Positions 7,514 to 15,418 of a stretch of 27,787 nucleotides of DNA are shown here, in pieces. The translations under genes were made by a program, and so were the position numbers. The stretch is taken from positions 1 through 27,787 of the forward strand of contig CAYYGL010000050.1 in the NCBI GenBank assembly GCA_964471235.1, read 5' to 3'. Origin of the DNA: CAYYGL01 sp964471235. GTDB lineage: Bacteria; Calditrichota; Calditrichia; RBG-13-44-9; J075. The notes below the pieces were generated by a model, which saw only the letters and a list, made by a program, of their open reading frames with translations, was not told the origin of the DNA and did no database searches. The number at the start of each line of letters is the position of its first letter. Position 1 is the stretch's first letter.

Positions 7514-10500
7514 ATGATAAAACTGAAAGCGCGGCTCTACCAACTACCGGAATTTGAGCAGTTTCACCGCTTGTTGAACAACCGGCGAGAATTCAACGTA
7601 AGCGGCATCTATGGATCATTTTTAGCGGTAGTGGTTAATTTTATACGGGAGATCCGCCATTGTCCGCAATTAATTGTATTACCGGATGGAGACGCTGCCG
7701 AAAAATTAGTAGATGATTTAAACATTCTTCTGCCAACCAACCAGGTGACCTATTTCCCTTCCGATGAAGTGGTACCGTTTGACACCGGTATTTTCACACC
7801 GGCGCTTTATAGTATGCGTTTGAATGCCCTGACCCAGGTAGTTGAAAATCGGGAGAGCATTCTGGTGACCACCCCGGCGTCGTTGCTCCGGCGCACCCCT
7901 GCACCGGATACCATTCGTCAGAATATCCTGCGGCTAAAAGTGGGTGAAGAGTTTGAACGGGAATTGTTGGTAGAATGGCTGGTTGAAAGCGGGTATGAAC
8001 GCGCAAGCATCATTGAAGAAATCGGGCAATTCAGCACCCGGGGCGGTATTGTGGATATTTTTTCTTTTGAATCGGATGCACCCTGCCGGATTGAGTACTT
8101 TGGCGATACCATCGAATCCATTCGCCGCTTTGATGTGCTCTCCCAGCTCTCCATCGAACAGGTTGACCAAATCCGGCTGCTGGGGAAATCTCCCCAGGCC
8201 GTCAACAACGCTGTTCTCCTGGATTATTTCCCCGCGGACACCGTCATCTTTTGGGAAGACCATACCCGTATACATCAAAATCTGGAGGAGTGGTGGGAGA
8301 GGGCAACCGCTCGATTTCCGGAAATCCGCCATGAGTTATCCCTTACTTCCATCGAAGAACATTATTTACCCTTTCCGGAATTGCTAACCCGCACCCGGAA
8401 GTTTCAGAACATCTGTCACACCCATATTGGTCGCAAACACCCGGAAGAGATTTCGTTCCACAGTGTTGCCCCGGCAGCTTTTCATGGTAACATAAAGCTT
8501 TTGGTGGAGCATATCCAGCGCCAGGTGCTCAGAGAAAAACGCCGTCTTTATATCCTCTATGAGGATGCCTCAGTGCGGAATCGCCTGGAAGACATTCTGG
8601 AAGAAGAAATGGGCAGCATCCCACCGCTACAGTTCGAAGACGGAGAATTCCACCAGGGTTTTTCACTTCCCCGGCACAACCTGGAAGTACTCACCGCCCA
8701 CGAAATATTCAACCGTTTGCGAATCCGCCGCAAAAAGAAGCGATTGCGCGTGTCCGCCAGTTTAATTCGCAATTTGCAAACTCTGAGTTACGGTGATTAC
8801 GTAGTTCATGTGGATTACGGGGTAGGCAAATACGTGGGGACCGAACGAATAACCGTTGCCGGAATGGAGAAAGAATGCCTGAAGTTAATTTATGCCAACG
8901 ACGACGTGTTATACGTTACCCTGGACAAACTGAATCGTATTCAACGTTTTGTAGGGGAGGAGGGGTTTGAACCTCGTTTAACCCGCCTGGGCAGCGTGGA
9001 ATGGGAACGCACCAAGGATAAAACCCGTCAGGCAGTAGAGAATGTGGCGCGAGAGTTAATTGAACTGTATGCCAAACGGCTGGCGGAAAAAGGGCATCCA
9101 TTCTCTCCGGATACACTATGGCAAAAAGAGATGGAAGCTTCGTTCCCTTTTGAAGAAACACCCGACCAGCATAAAGCGGTGGAGATGGTCAAAAAGGATA
9201 TGGAATCCCCTCGTTCCATGGACCGATTGATCTGCGGTGATGTGGGATATGGAAAGACCGAAGTTGCCATCCGGGCTGCCTTTAAAGCAGTGATGGATGG
9301 AAAACAGGTTGCCATCCTGGTCCCGACCACCATCCTGGCTCAGCAACATTATAATACTTTTAGCGAACGCATGATCAACTTCCCGGTGAATATTGACGTC
9401 ATTTCCCGCTTCCGGAGCCGAAGCGAGCAGAAGCAGATATTGCAGCGTCTCGCAGAAGGAGATGTGGATATCATCATTGGTACTCACCGGTTGTTATCGG
9501 AGGATGTTTCCTTTCAGGACCTGGGACTATTGATTATTGACGAGGAACAACGATTTGGGGTGCGCCACAAGGAGAAACTCCGGAAACTGAAAATCAATGT
9601 CGACACCCTGACCTTAACGGCAACACCCATTCCCCGCACCCTGCACATGTCGTTGATGGGGGCGCGGGATTTGTCCATCGTGGATACCCCGCCCGGCAAC
9701 CGGCACCCTATCATCACCGAAATTACCACCTGGGATTCCCAGTTGATTTACAAAGCCATCACCTATGAGATGGAGCGGGGCGGGCAAATCTTTTTTGTTC
9801 ATAACCGGGTGCGAACAATTGATGCCGTGGCAGCCATGGTTAAAAACATCGTTCCCAAAGCACGGGTGGCGGTAGCCCACGGGCAGATGAAGGAGCGGGA
9901 GCTGGAGCGGATTATGAACGATTTCTATCACAAAAAATATGAGGTGTTGGTATCCACCATGATCATCGAGAATGGGCTGGATATCCCCAACTGCAACACC
10001 ATTATCGTAAACCGTGCTGACCGGTTCGGGTTGGCGCAGTTATATCAACTCAGGGGCCGGGTGGGGCGTTCCGACCAACAGGCTTATGCGTATTTAATCA
10101 TTCCGCCGCAAGAACGCTTGAATGAAATGGCGTTAAAGCGGCTGTATGCCATCGAAGAATTTAGCGACCTGGGTTCGGGACTGAAAATTGCCATGCGCGA
10201 TCTGGAAATTCGGGGCGCTGGTAATTTACTGGGTCATCGCCAGAGCGGCTTTATCAATGCGGTTGGATATGACCTCTACCAAAAAATTCTCCGTGAAGCC
10301 GTGGAATCCCTACAACAGGATACCCTGCCGGAGGAATTTCTGGAACAGCGGTTGACCCCGGTGGATGCTTCGGTAGAAACCGACTCGGACACCTATCTCC
10401 CGGATGATTATATTAACTCTCCCAATGAGAAAGTCATCATTTATCACCGACTGTTAAACCTGGATAGCGAACATACCATCGACAACCTGGTGCGGGAATT

Positions 10501-10819
10501 GAAAGACCGGTTTGGCCCTTTGCCGGAACCGGCGCAGGCTTTGATTGAGATGGTGAAAATAAAAAAATTTGCTTCAAGTCTGTATATCAAACAGGTTCGG
10601 ATAAAAGGAGACCAAATGACGTTAACGTTCGACGAAAAAACGACTGCCAGCAACCTGTTTATTGAGAAGGAACTGCCCCGATACATCAAACAACAAATCA
10701 CCCGGTTAAAATTTATCCAGGGAAAAGATGGGGGGCAATTGAAAGCCGTGGTTACCTTAAAGGGGAACACGCCCCTGGAGAGACTCTCATTTGCAAAATA
10801 CTTCTTGCGTAATTTGTGA
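7514..10819 (+). CDS. mfd: Transcription-repair coupling factor Mfd
   Basis: Mfd removes RNA polymerase stalled at DNA damage and recruits UvrA. The 1101-aa protein has the full plan: a UvrB-like N-terminal region (to about residue 350), the CarD-like RNA-polymerase interaction domain (about 425-520, starting GDYVVHVDYGVGKYVG), the SF2 translocase with Walker A GDVGYGKTE (near 575), the DEEQ box in IDEEQRFGV (near 673), TATPIPRTLHMSL, GLDIPNCNTIIVNRAD and the arginine-finger motif QLRGRVGRSDQ, a TRG-type segment, and the C-terminal TRCF domain (from about 960). Slightly shorter than the 1148-aa E. coli protein. The ATG is 13 bases from AAGGAGG, an unusually long spacing, and that site lies in a potential helix. 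It is not a flagellar gene; its presence here is positional. Confidence 0.98.
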   Translation: MIKLKARLYQLPEFEQFHRLLNNRREFNVSGIYGSFLAVVVNFIREIRHCPQLIVLPDGDAAEKLVDDLNILLPTNQVTYFPSDEVVPFDTGIFTPALYSMRLNALTQVVENRESILVTTPASLLRRTPAPDTIRQNILRLKVGEEFERELLVEWLVESGYERASIIEEIGQFSTRGGIVDIFSFESDAPCRIEYFGDTIESIRRFDVLSQLSIEQVDQIRLLGKSPQAVNNAVLLDYFPADTVIFWEDHTRIHQNLEEWWERATARFPEIRHELSLTSIEEHYLPFPELLTRTRKFQNICHTHIGRKHPEEISFHSVAPAAFHGNIKLLVEHIQRQVLREKRRLYILYEDASVRNRLEDILEEEMGSIPPLQFEDGEFHQGFSLPRHNLEVLTAHEIFNRLRIRRKKKRLRVSASLIRNLQTLSYGDYVVHVDYGVGKYVGTERITVAGMEKECLKLIYANDDVLYVTLDKLNRIQRFVGEEGFEPRLTRLGSVEWERTKDKTRQAVENVARELIELYAKRLAEKGHPFSPDTLWQKEMEASFPFEETPDQHKAVEMVKKDMESPRSMDRLICGDVGYGKTEVAIRAAFKAVMDGKQVAILVPTTILAQQHYNTFSERMINFPVNIDVISRFRSRSEQKQILQRLAEGDVDIIIGTHRLLSEDVSFQDLGLLIIDEEQRFGVRHKEKLRKLKINVDTLTLTATPIPRTLHMSLMGARDLSIVDTPPGNRHPIITEITTWDSQLIYKAITYEMERGGQIFFVHNRVRTIDAVAAMVKNIVPKARVAVAHGQMKERELERIMNDFYHKKYEVLVSTMIIENGLDIPNCNTIIVNRADRFGLAQLYQLRGRVGRSDQQAYAYLIIPPQERLNEMALKRLYAIEEFSDLGSGLKIAMRDLEIRGAGNLLGHRQSGFINAVGYDLYQKILREAVESLQQDTLPEEFLEQRLTPVDASVETDSDTYLPDDYINSPNEKVIIYHRLLNLDSEHTIDNLVRELKDRFGPLPEPAQALIEMVKIKKFASSLYIKQVRIKGDQMTLTFDEKTTASNLFIEKELPRYIKQQITRLKFIQGKDGGQLKAVVTLKGNTPLERLSFAKYFLRNL

Positions 10820-10930
10820 GCGGGCAATAAATTTTTCGTTTTGGAGATAATTTCGATAAGGGAGGGACCTGTTCAGGATTAGTGACGTGAGCGAGTTACA
10901 CAATGAGGGTGAGGATAGTAAGAAATGATG

Positions 10931-10966
10931 CCGGTGGTTTTTTAAAAATAACGCCTACTCCACCGG
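10931..10966. repeat. Inverted repeat upstream of the foldase operon
   Basis: CCGGTGG (10931-10937) and CCACCGG (10960-10966) form a perfect 7-bp stem, but the T6 run lies in the loop rather than after the stem. It is therefore not a normal terminator for mfd. It sits about 40 bp before the next gene. Confidence 0.45.
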
Positions 10967-11005
10967 GAAAACCGTATTCACCAATAGAAGGTCCGAGGAG
11001 TTCCT

Positions 11006-12706
11006 ATGAAACGCTATGTAATTGCAATTCTATTTCTAATCCCGCTATTGGGTCTTTTGACTTCTTGTGATAAAGGTGAAACCGAAATCGTTGCCCGAAT
11101 CGGCAATGAGAAAATCACAGCGGATGAGTTCCGGGAAAAATTAAAACAGGACTACCGCAATACCGATTTCAAAAATTTGAGCCTGAAGGAGAAACGAAAA
11201 AGCCTGGAAAAGCTCCTGGATGAGCGCCGCAAATTATTAAAAGCGATAGCGCTGGGTCTGGATAAGGACCCTGATTATGCTGCTTACCGAAAATTATATG
11301 CCGATCGGGTTATTGCCCTGGCATTATATAACGATTTGATTACCAACGTAATTTTACCGGAACGGTTGTTACGCCAGTACTATGATTGGAAAAAGCAGAA
11401 GGTAAAGATCGCCCTGGTCCGGGTCGGATATAAGGGGGTTAAAATTTTTAATCGGGATCGCTCCAAGGAAGAAGCACAAGCGCTGGCATTAGACTATCTG
11501 GAACAGCTAAAACAGAGCAATGATCCGGAGAAATTAGCCCTCGAATTATCGGACGATAAACGAAACCGTCCAATTTTAAATCCCTACCCGATTGGTAGAT
11601 TTGGTTACAGGATTGACAGCCTGGTCTTTACCGCCAACCCCGGGGATATGATAGGACCGGAGAATACGCAGCAGGGATTTGTCGTCATTAAAATTCTGGA
11701 TAAAACTGAAACTCCCCTCGGGAAATATGAGACGGTAAAAACGGAAATTGCCAATATTATTCGCGGGTATTTCCGGAAAAAAGAAATGGATATGTTCCAG
11801 CAATACACAAATACCTTTAACGAGAAGTACAACGTTCAATATAATGAGGACGAAATTGAGCGCTTTATGAAGATCCTCAAGGATTGGGGAAACAAGAAAG
11901 AGCATGCCCCTTCCGATTTTACCCCGGAAGAACGAGAGATTGTTCTGGCTACCATCAGTGATGAAGCGATCACGGTTAACGACTTTCTCAATTATTTGGG
12001 ACCCCGGATTGTTCGGGATTACCGGAAATACCGGAAACCGAATGATCTGAAAGAAGGCTTTTTGCGTTCTCAACTCACGGTACGGGCATGGGCAATGGAA
12101 GGACGAAGCCGGGGATACGCAACCCATAAAAGCGTTCAAAAAGATATTCACGCATTTGAAATCAGCCGGTTAAATCAATTATTAGAAGAGAAGGAAATAA
12201 AAGGTCGGATAGAGATAAGCGACGAGGAACTAAAAGCCTATTACAATTCCCATAAAGAGAAATATAAAATCCCGGAAAAAATTCATATTTGGCAAATTTG
12301 TGTTCATGACAAGGGCAAGGCAAAAAAAGTTGCCCGACTTGCCCGAGCCAAGAATGATTTTGAATCATTATACAGACAGTACAATAAACCCCACAAGGGT
12401 AAAAAATACCCGGTTAATCTGGGGATGCAGCAAAAGAATTCTCGATATAAAGAAATTGCCACCCAAGCGTTTAAAGCAGGTCCACATCAAATCATCGGTC
12501 CTGTGAAAATAGAAGGAGATTATTTCATCATCAAGACCGGGGAATATCGTCCGGAAACCATTCGCCCTTTTGAGAAGGTTCGGAGCAGTGTTCACTCCGA
12601 TGTGTTCAATAAAAAACGGGCGAAACGATATGAGGAATTTTTAAATCAATTAAGAAAAGAATATGCATTCCGGGTGAACGATTCGGTATTGCGGAAAATT
12701 AGTTAA
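11006..12706 (+). CDS. Double-module SurA/PpiC-type foldase lipoprotein
   Basis: Predicted periplasmic peptidyl-prolyl isomerase or chaperone of the SurA/PrsA kind, 566 aa. A signal peptide ends LLTSC, so Cys21 should be lipidated; the +2 residue is Asp, which in enteric bacteria keeps lipoproteins in the inner membrane. The chain looks like two similar halves. Each starts with a SurA_N-like motif (EIVARIGNEKITADEFREKL near 27; EIVLATISDEAITVNDFLNY near 311) and continues to a degenerate parvulin-like domain (GRFGYRIDSLVFTANPGDMI in the first; AFKAGPHQIIGPVKIEGDYF in the second). Catalytic competence is uncertain because the parvulin motifs are eroded. GAGGAG lies five bases before the ATG. 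It is followed after 22 bp by a second foldase gene. Confidence 0.8.
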   Translation: MKRYVIAILFLIPLLGLLTSCDKGETEIVARIGNEKITADEFREKLKQDYRNTDFKNLSLKEKRKSLEKLLDERRKLLKAIALGLDKDPDYAAYRKLYADRVIALALYNDLITNVILPERLLRQYYDWKKQKVKIALVRVGYKGVKIFNRDRSKEEAQALALDYLEQLKQSNDPEKLALELSDDKRNRPILNPYPIGRFGYRIDSLVFTANPGDMIGPENTQQGFVVIKILDKTETPLGKYETVKTEIANIIRGYFRKKEMDMFQQYTNTFNEKYNVQYNEDEIERFMKILKDWGNKKEHAPSDFTPEEREIVLATISDEAITVNDFLNYLGPRIVRDYRKYRKPNDLKEGFLRSQLTVRAWAMEGRSRGYATHKSVQKDIHAFEISRLNQLLEEKEIKGRIEISDEELKAYYNSHKEKYKIPEKIHIWQICVHDKGKAKKVARLARAKNDFESLYRQYNKPHKGKKYPVNLGMQQKNSRYKEIATQAFKAGPHQIIGPVKIEGDYFIIKTGEYRPETIRPFEKVRSSVHSDVFNKKRAKRYEEFLNQLRKEYAFRVNDSVLRKIS

Positions 12707-12728
12707 TCATTTTAATGAGAATATTCAA

Positions 12729-13556
12729 ATGAAGCTGTTTTTTTATGCAGTATTATTGTTCGTGCTTATGATGGGATGCAGCCACAATGCACCCCCTCAA
12801 TCAGAAATTGTTGCCCGGGTGGGAAATGCATATTTAACCAAAGACATTGTGGAAAGTCTTCTACCTCCCCAACTGAGTCCGAAACATCGCAGTTTTTTTG
12901 TGAAACGGATTGTGGAACAATGGATTGACAACCAGGTGCTTGCCCAAAAAGCTCAGGAAGAGGATTTGGCACTCTCCACCGTTGACCAATGGAAGTTGCA
13001 AAATCTGAAACTGGAATTGTTGGCTTCTAAGTTCCTTGAGAAAAAAACACAACAACAATTCCCGGTGACGGATCGGGAAATTGAAGAATACTACCAGGCA
13101 AACCAGGAAGAATTCAAAAGAGAGCATGATGAAGTTCACCTGGTGCATGTATTTTTTGAGAAGCCGGATAAAGCGATCATTCGGGAAATTCGCCAATCGA
13201 AATCTCTGTTAGAAGTCATTCATAAGAATTACCTGGATCAGCAGATAACGAAGGTGCTGGAGCCAAACGGTGACCTGGGATATGTTGTCACGGAGCAGCT
13301 TCGCCCGGAGTTTCGCCGTGCCATCCGGGGCACCAAAACCGGCTTAATATATGGTCCTATCTATAGTAAAGACGGCATCCATTATCTGCAAGTGTTAGAT
13401 CGTCAACCGGCCGGGTCAATTCGCTCTCTGGAATTGGTCAAAGATACCATCAAAGCTCATCTGGAAGCTCAGAAACGTCAAACGTATATAAAGATGATCA
13501 AGCAGAGCGTGCGAAAAGATTTTGCGATTGAAACTTTTTATGAAAATATTCTTTAA
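12729..13556 (+). CDS. Single-module PpiC/SurA-like lipoprotein
   Basis: 275-aa predicted periplasmic foldase. The signal peptide ends VLMMGC, giving a lipidated Cys17 with Ser at +2, which by the enteric rule would favour outer-membrane sorting. Mature start SEIVARVGNAYLTKD mirrors the N-terminus of the preceding foldase. A helical SurA_N-like domain (about 40-115) with DREIEEYYQANQEEFKRE leads into a parvulin-like region (about 135-230), containing NGDLGYVVTEQLRPEF and GPIYSKDGIHYLQVLDR. It lacks the tidy active-site pattern of the downstream SurA. It is 22 bp after the first foldase gene, so likely co-transcribed. The ribosome site is weak. Confidence 0.8.
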   Translation: MKLFFYAVLLFVLMMGCSHNAPPQSEIVARVGNAYLTKDIVESLLPPQLSPKHRSFFVKRIVEQWIDNQVLAQKAQEEDLALSTVDQWKLQNLKLELLASKFLEKKTQQQFPVTDREIEEYYQANQEEFKREHDEVHLVHVFFEKPDKAIIREIRQSKSLLEVIHKNYLDQQITKVLEPNGDLGYVVTEQLRPEFRRAIRGTKTGLIYGPIYSKDGIHYLQVLDRQPAGSIRSLELVKDTIKAHLEAQKRQTYIKMIKQSVRKDFAIETFYENIL

Positions 13557-13661
13557 AGGTATTATTCCGGTTCCAGTGTTAAAGGTGCCGGTTTGTTACC
13601 GAAGAGCTGTTCGGCGATGAACGGTTCGCAAAGGAGTTTCGGAAACAATCAGGTGATGCGA

Positions 13662-13673
13662 TCCCCCGGGGGA
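13662..13673. repeat. Perfect 12-bp palindrome TCCCCCGGGGGA
   Basis: A self-complementary 12-mer in the 205-bp gap between the second foldase gene and surA. It has no spacer, so it is a better candidate for a protein-binding dyad than for an RNA hairpin. No second copy was noticed in the window. Confidence 0.5.
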
Positions 13674-13761
13674 CATCAAATTGCCAATCATGTGTTACGA
13701 AACGCCAGGCACCGGTTATTATCATTTGAATAAATCAAAAACCCAAAACAGAGACACGTCA

Positions 13762-15054
13762 ATGAATCGTTTATTTAAATCAATTGTTGTTAGTGTGATG
13801 GTATTGGCAAGCTCTGTCGGCTTTTCCCAGCAAAAAATTGACGGGATTGCCGCCATAGTGGGCAATGAGATTATACTCATTTCCGATATAAACACTGCCC
13901 TTGCCCAATATAGTCTGCAAACCAAAACCAACATATTTGCAAACCCAGATTTAGCCCAGCGGTTAACCCAACAATTCCTGCATCAAATGATCGATGAAAA
14001 ATTGTTATTGATCAAAGCAGAAGAGGACACGATTTCCGCAGACGAGGAACGAGTCGATCAGGTTTTGCAACAACAATTGGATCGGATGGTGCAGCAAGTG
14101 GGGTCGATGAAAGCGCTGGAACAGTATTACGGTTCTTCCATCACCAAAATAAAAAAAGATTTTCGGAAACAAATCTCGGAACGCCTGATCATTGACAAAC
14201 TTCGGCAGAAACGGTTTTCGGACATAAAAATCTCTCGTCGGGAGGTGGAACAGTTTTTCCAACAATACCGGGACAGCTTACCCAAAATTGAACCGACGGT
14301 GGATATTTCGCATATTTTAATTCAGGTAAAACCCAGCGATGAAAGCCTGCAAAAGGCATATCAAAAGATCAGTCAAATTCGGCAGAAGCTGCTGAATGGA
14401 GCGGATTTTTCCGAATTGGCAGTCAAGTATTCGGATGACCCCAGTGCCCGAAGCAATAAAGGTGACCTCGGGTGGGTTAGCCGGGGTAACTTTGTTAAGG
14501 AATTTGAAGAAGCCGCCTTTGCCTTAAAAGAAGGGGAGATTTCCGACATTGTTCAAACCCAATTTGGTTTTCATGTAATCCAACTATTGGAGCGGCAGGG
14601 AGAAAAAATTCATGTACGCCACATTCTGGTTCAGGTGCAGCCAACTCGCCAGGACGAACAACGGGTGGTCGAACGGCTAAAAGAGATTCGTGCCAAAATA
14701 TTATCCGGTGAAGCCACCTTCGAAGAAATGGCATTAAAAAACTCGGATGACCCCAATGTCGAAAAGGACAAAGGTCACCTGGGAGAATACACGGTGGGTA
14801 ATTTTCAGGTACAGGCGTTTGAGAATGTTATTAAGAATTTGAAACCGGGTGAAATCTCCGAGCCATTTAAAACCGAATTTGGCTATCACATTGTTCGATT
14901 AAACAAACGAACCGAAGGGCGGGAATATTCGCTGGAAAAAGATTGGCAACTTATCGAGCAATACGCAATTGATTTCAAAAGGAATCAGAAATTCCGGGAA
15001 TGGCTGGCAAAACTGCGTGAAGAAATCCCCATCGAGATAAAAGTAAATATTTAA
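13762..15054 (+). CDS. surA: Periplasmic chaperone/peptidyl-prolyl isomerase SurA
   Basis: SurA escorts outer-membrane proteins through the periplasm. The 430-aa product starts with a cleavable signal peptide (core VVSVMVLASSVGFS, cut before QQ), then the SurA_N core IDGIAAIVGNEIILISDI. Two tandem parvulin domains follow, about 180-272 (DISHILIQVKP, SDDPSARSNKGDLGWVSRG, QTQFGFHVIQL) and 283-385 (IHVRHILVQVQP, KNSDDPNVEKDKGHLGEY, KTEFGYHIVRL). This is the canonical SurA layout. The open frame runs up to 13681, but the ATG at 13762 begins the signal peptide directly; its ribosome site is weak. It is third in a row of foldase genes. It probably supports outer-membrane assembly in general; a contribution to flagellar L/P-ring assembly is only possible. 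Confidence 0.93.
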   Translation: MNRLFKSIVVSVMVLASSVGFSQQKIDGIAAIVGNEIILISDINTALAQYSLQTKTNIFANPDLAQRLTQQFLHQMIDEKLLLIKAEEDTISADEERVDQVLQQQLDRMVQQVGSMKALEQYYGSSITKIKKDFRKQISERLIIDKLRQKRFSDIKISRREVEQFFQQYRDSLPKIEPTVDISHILIQVKPSDESLQKAYQKISQIRQKLLNGADFSELAVKYSDDPSARSNKGDLGWVSRGNFVKEFEEAAFALKEGEISDIVQTQFGFHVIQLLERQGEKIHVRHILVQVQPTRQDEQRVVERLKEIRAKILSGEATFEEMALKNSDDPNVEKDKGHLGEYTVGNFQVQAFENVIKNLKPGEISEPFKTEFGYHIVRLNKRTEGREYSLEKDWQLIEQYAIDFKRNQKFREWLAKLREEIPIEIKVNI

Positions 15055-15418
15055 TCGTGTCGAATCCGAAACTATACCGGGATTTTTACCGGAAATGGAA
15101 CGAGAGAAAAATGGCAGATACGCCCACGGGCATCCTCACCCGAGATTGAGATTGCTCGGTTGTGTGCGTGATAAGCAGCCCAACGAATAAATGGCAGCGT
15201 TCCAAAGAAGTCCGTGGCATTATCCCGGTAGGGCTTGTGGCAACGCCTAATAAGAACCGGCCCCCTAACGACGGGGTTGTTCGTCGCACCAGGCGCCATA
15301 GCTCAATCGTTTTTATTATTTGCCGGGCAGCCTCTTCCAATTGTTTACGGGTTTCTAAAACACCTCTCCCTGGCACCTTCAACTATAAGCACAGGAATCG
15401 TTTTAACCGCAGGAAATT
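15055..15418. other. Intergenic region without a recognisable gene
   Basis: 364 bp between surA and the ABC exporter. Open frames on both strands here (for example 15086-15382 on the minus strand, TTG start) lack ribosome sites and protein-like composition. Short palindromic pieces occur (two CCGG around 15079-15092; CCCC/GGGG around 15262-15276), but no clear terminator or promoter. Base composition is choppier than in neighbouring genes. Confidence 0.55.

Noticed and set aside
10931..10966. Rho-independent terminator for mfd
   Set aside because: The stem is good, but the T-run is in the loop and the sequence after the stem is GGAAAACC.
15086..15382. 98-codon minus-strand open frame between surA and the ABC exporter
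   Set aside because: TTG start, no Shine-Dalgarno, no domain-like pattern, and overlapping equally long frames on the other strand; looks like non-coding DNA.
15371..15390. Sigma-54 promoter before the ABC exporter (TGGCACCTTCAAC)
   Set aside because: The -24 half matches, but there is TA instead of GC ten bases later and no TTGC.
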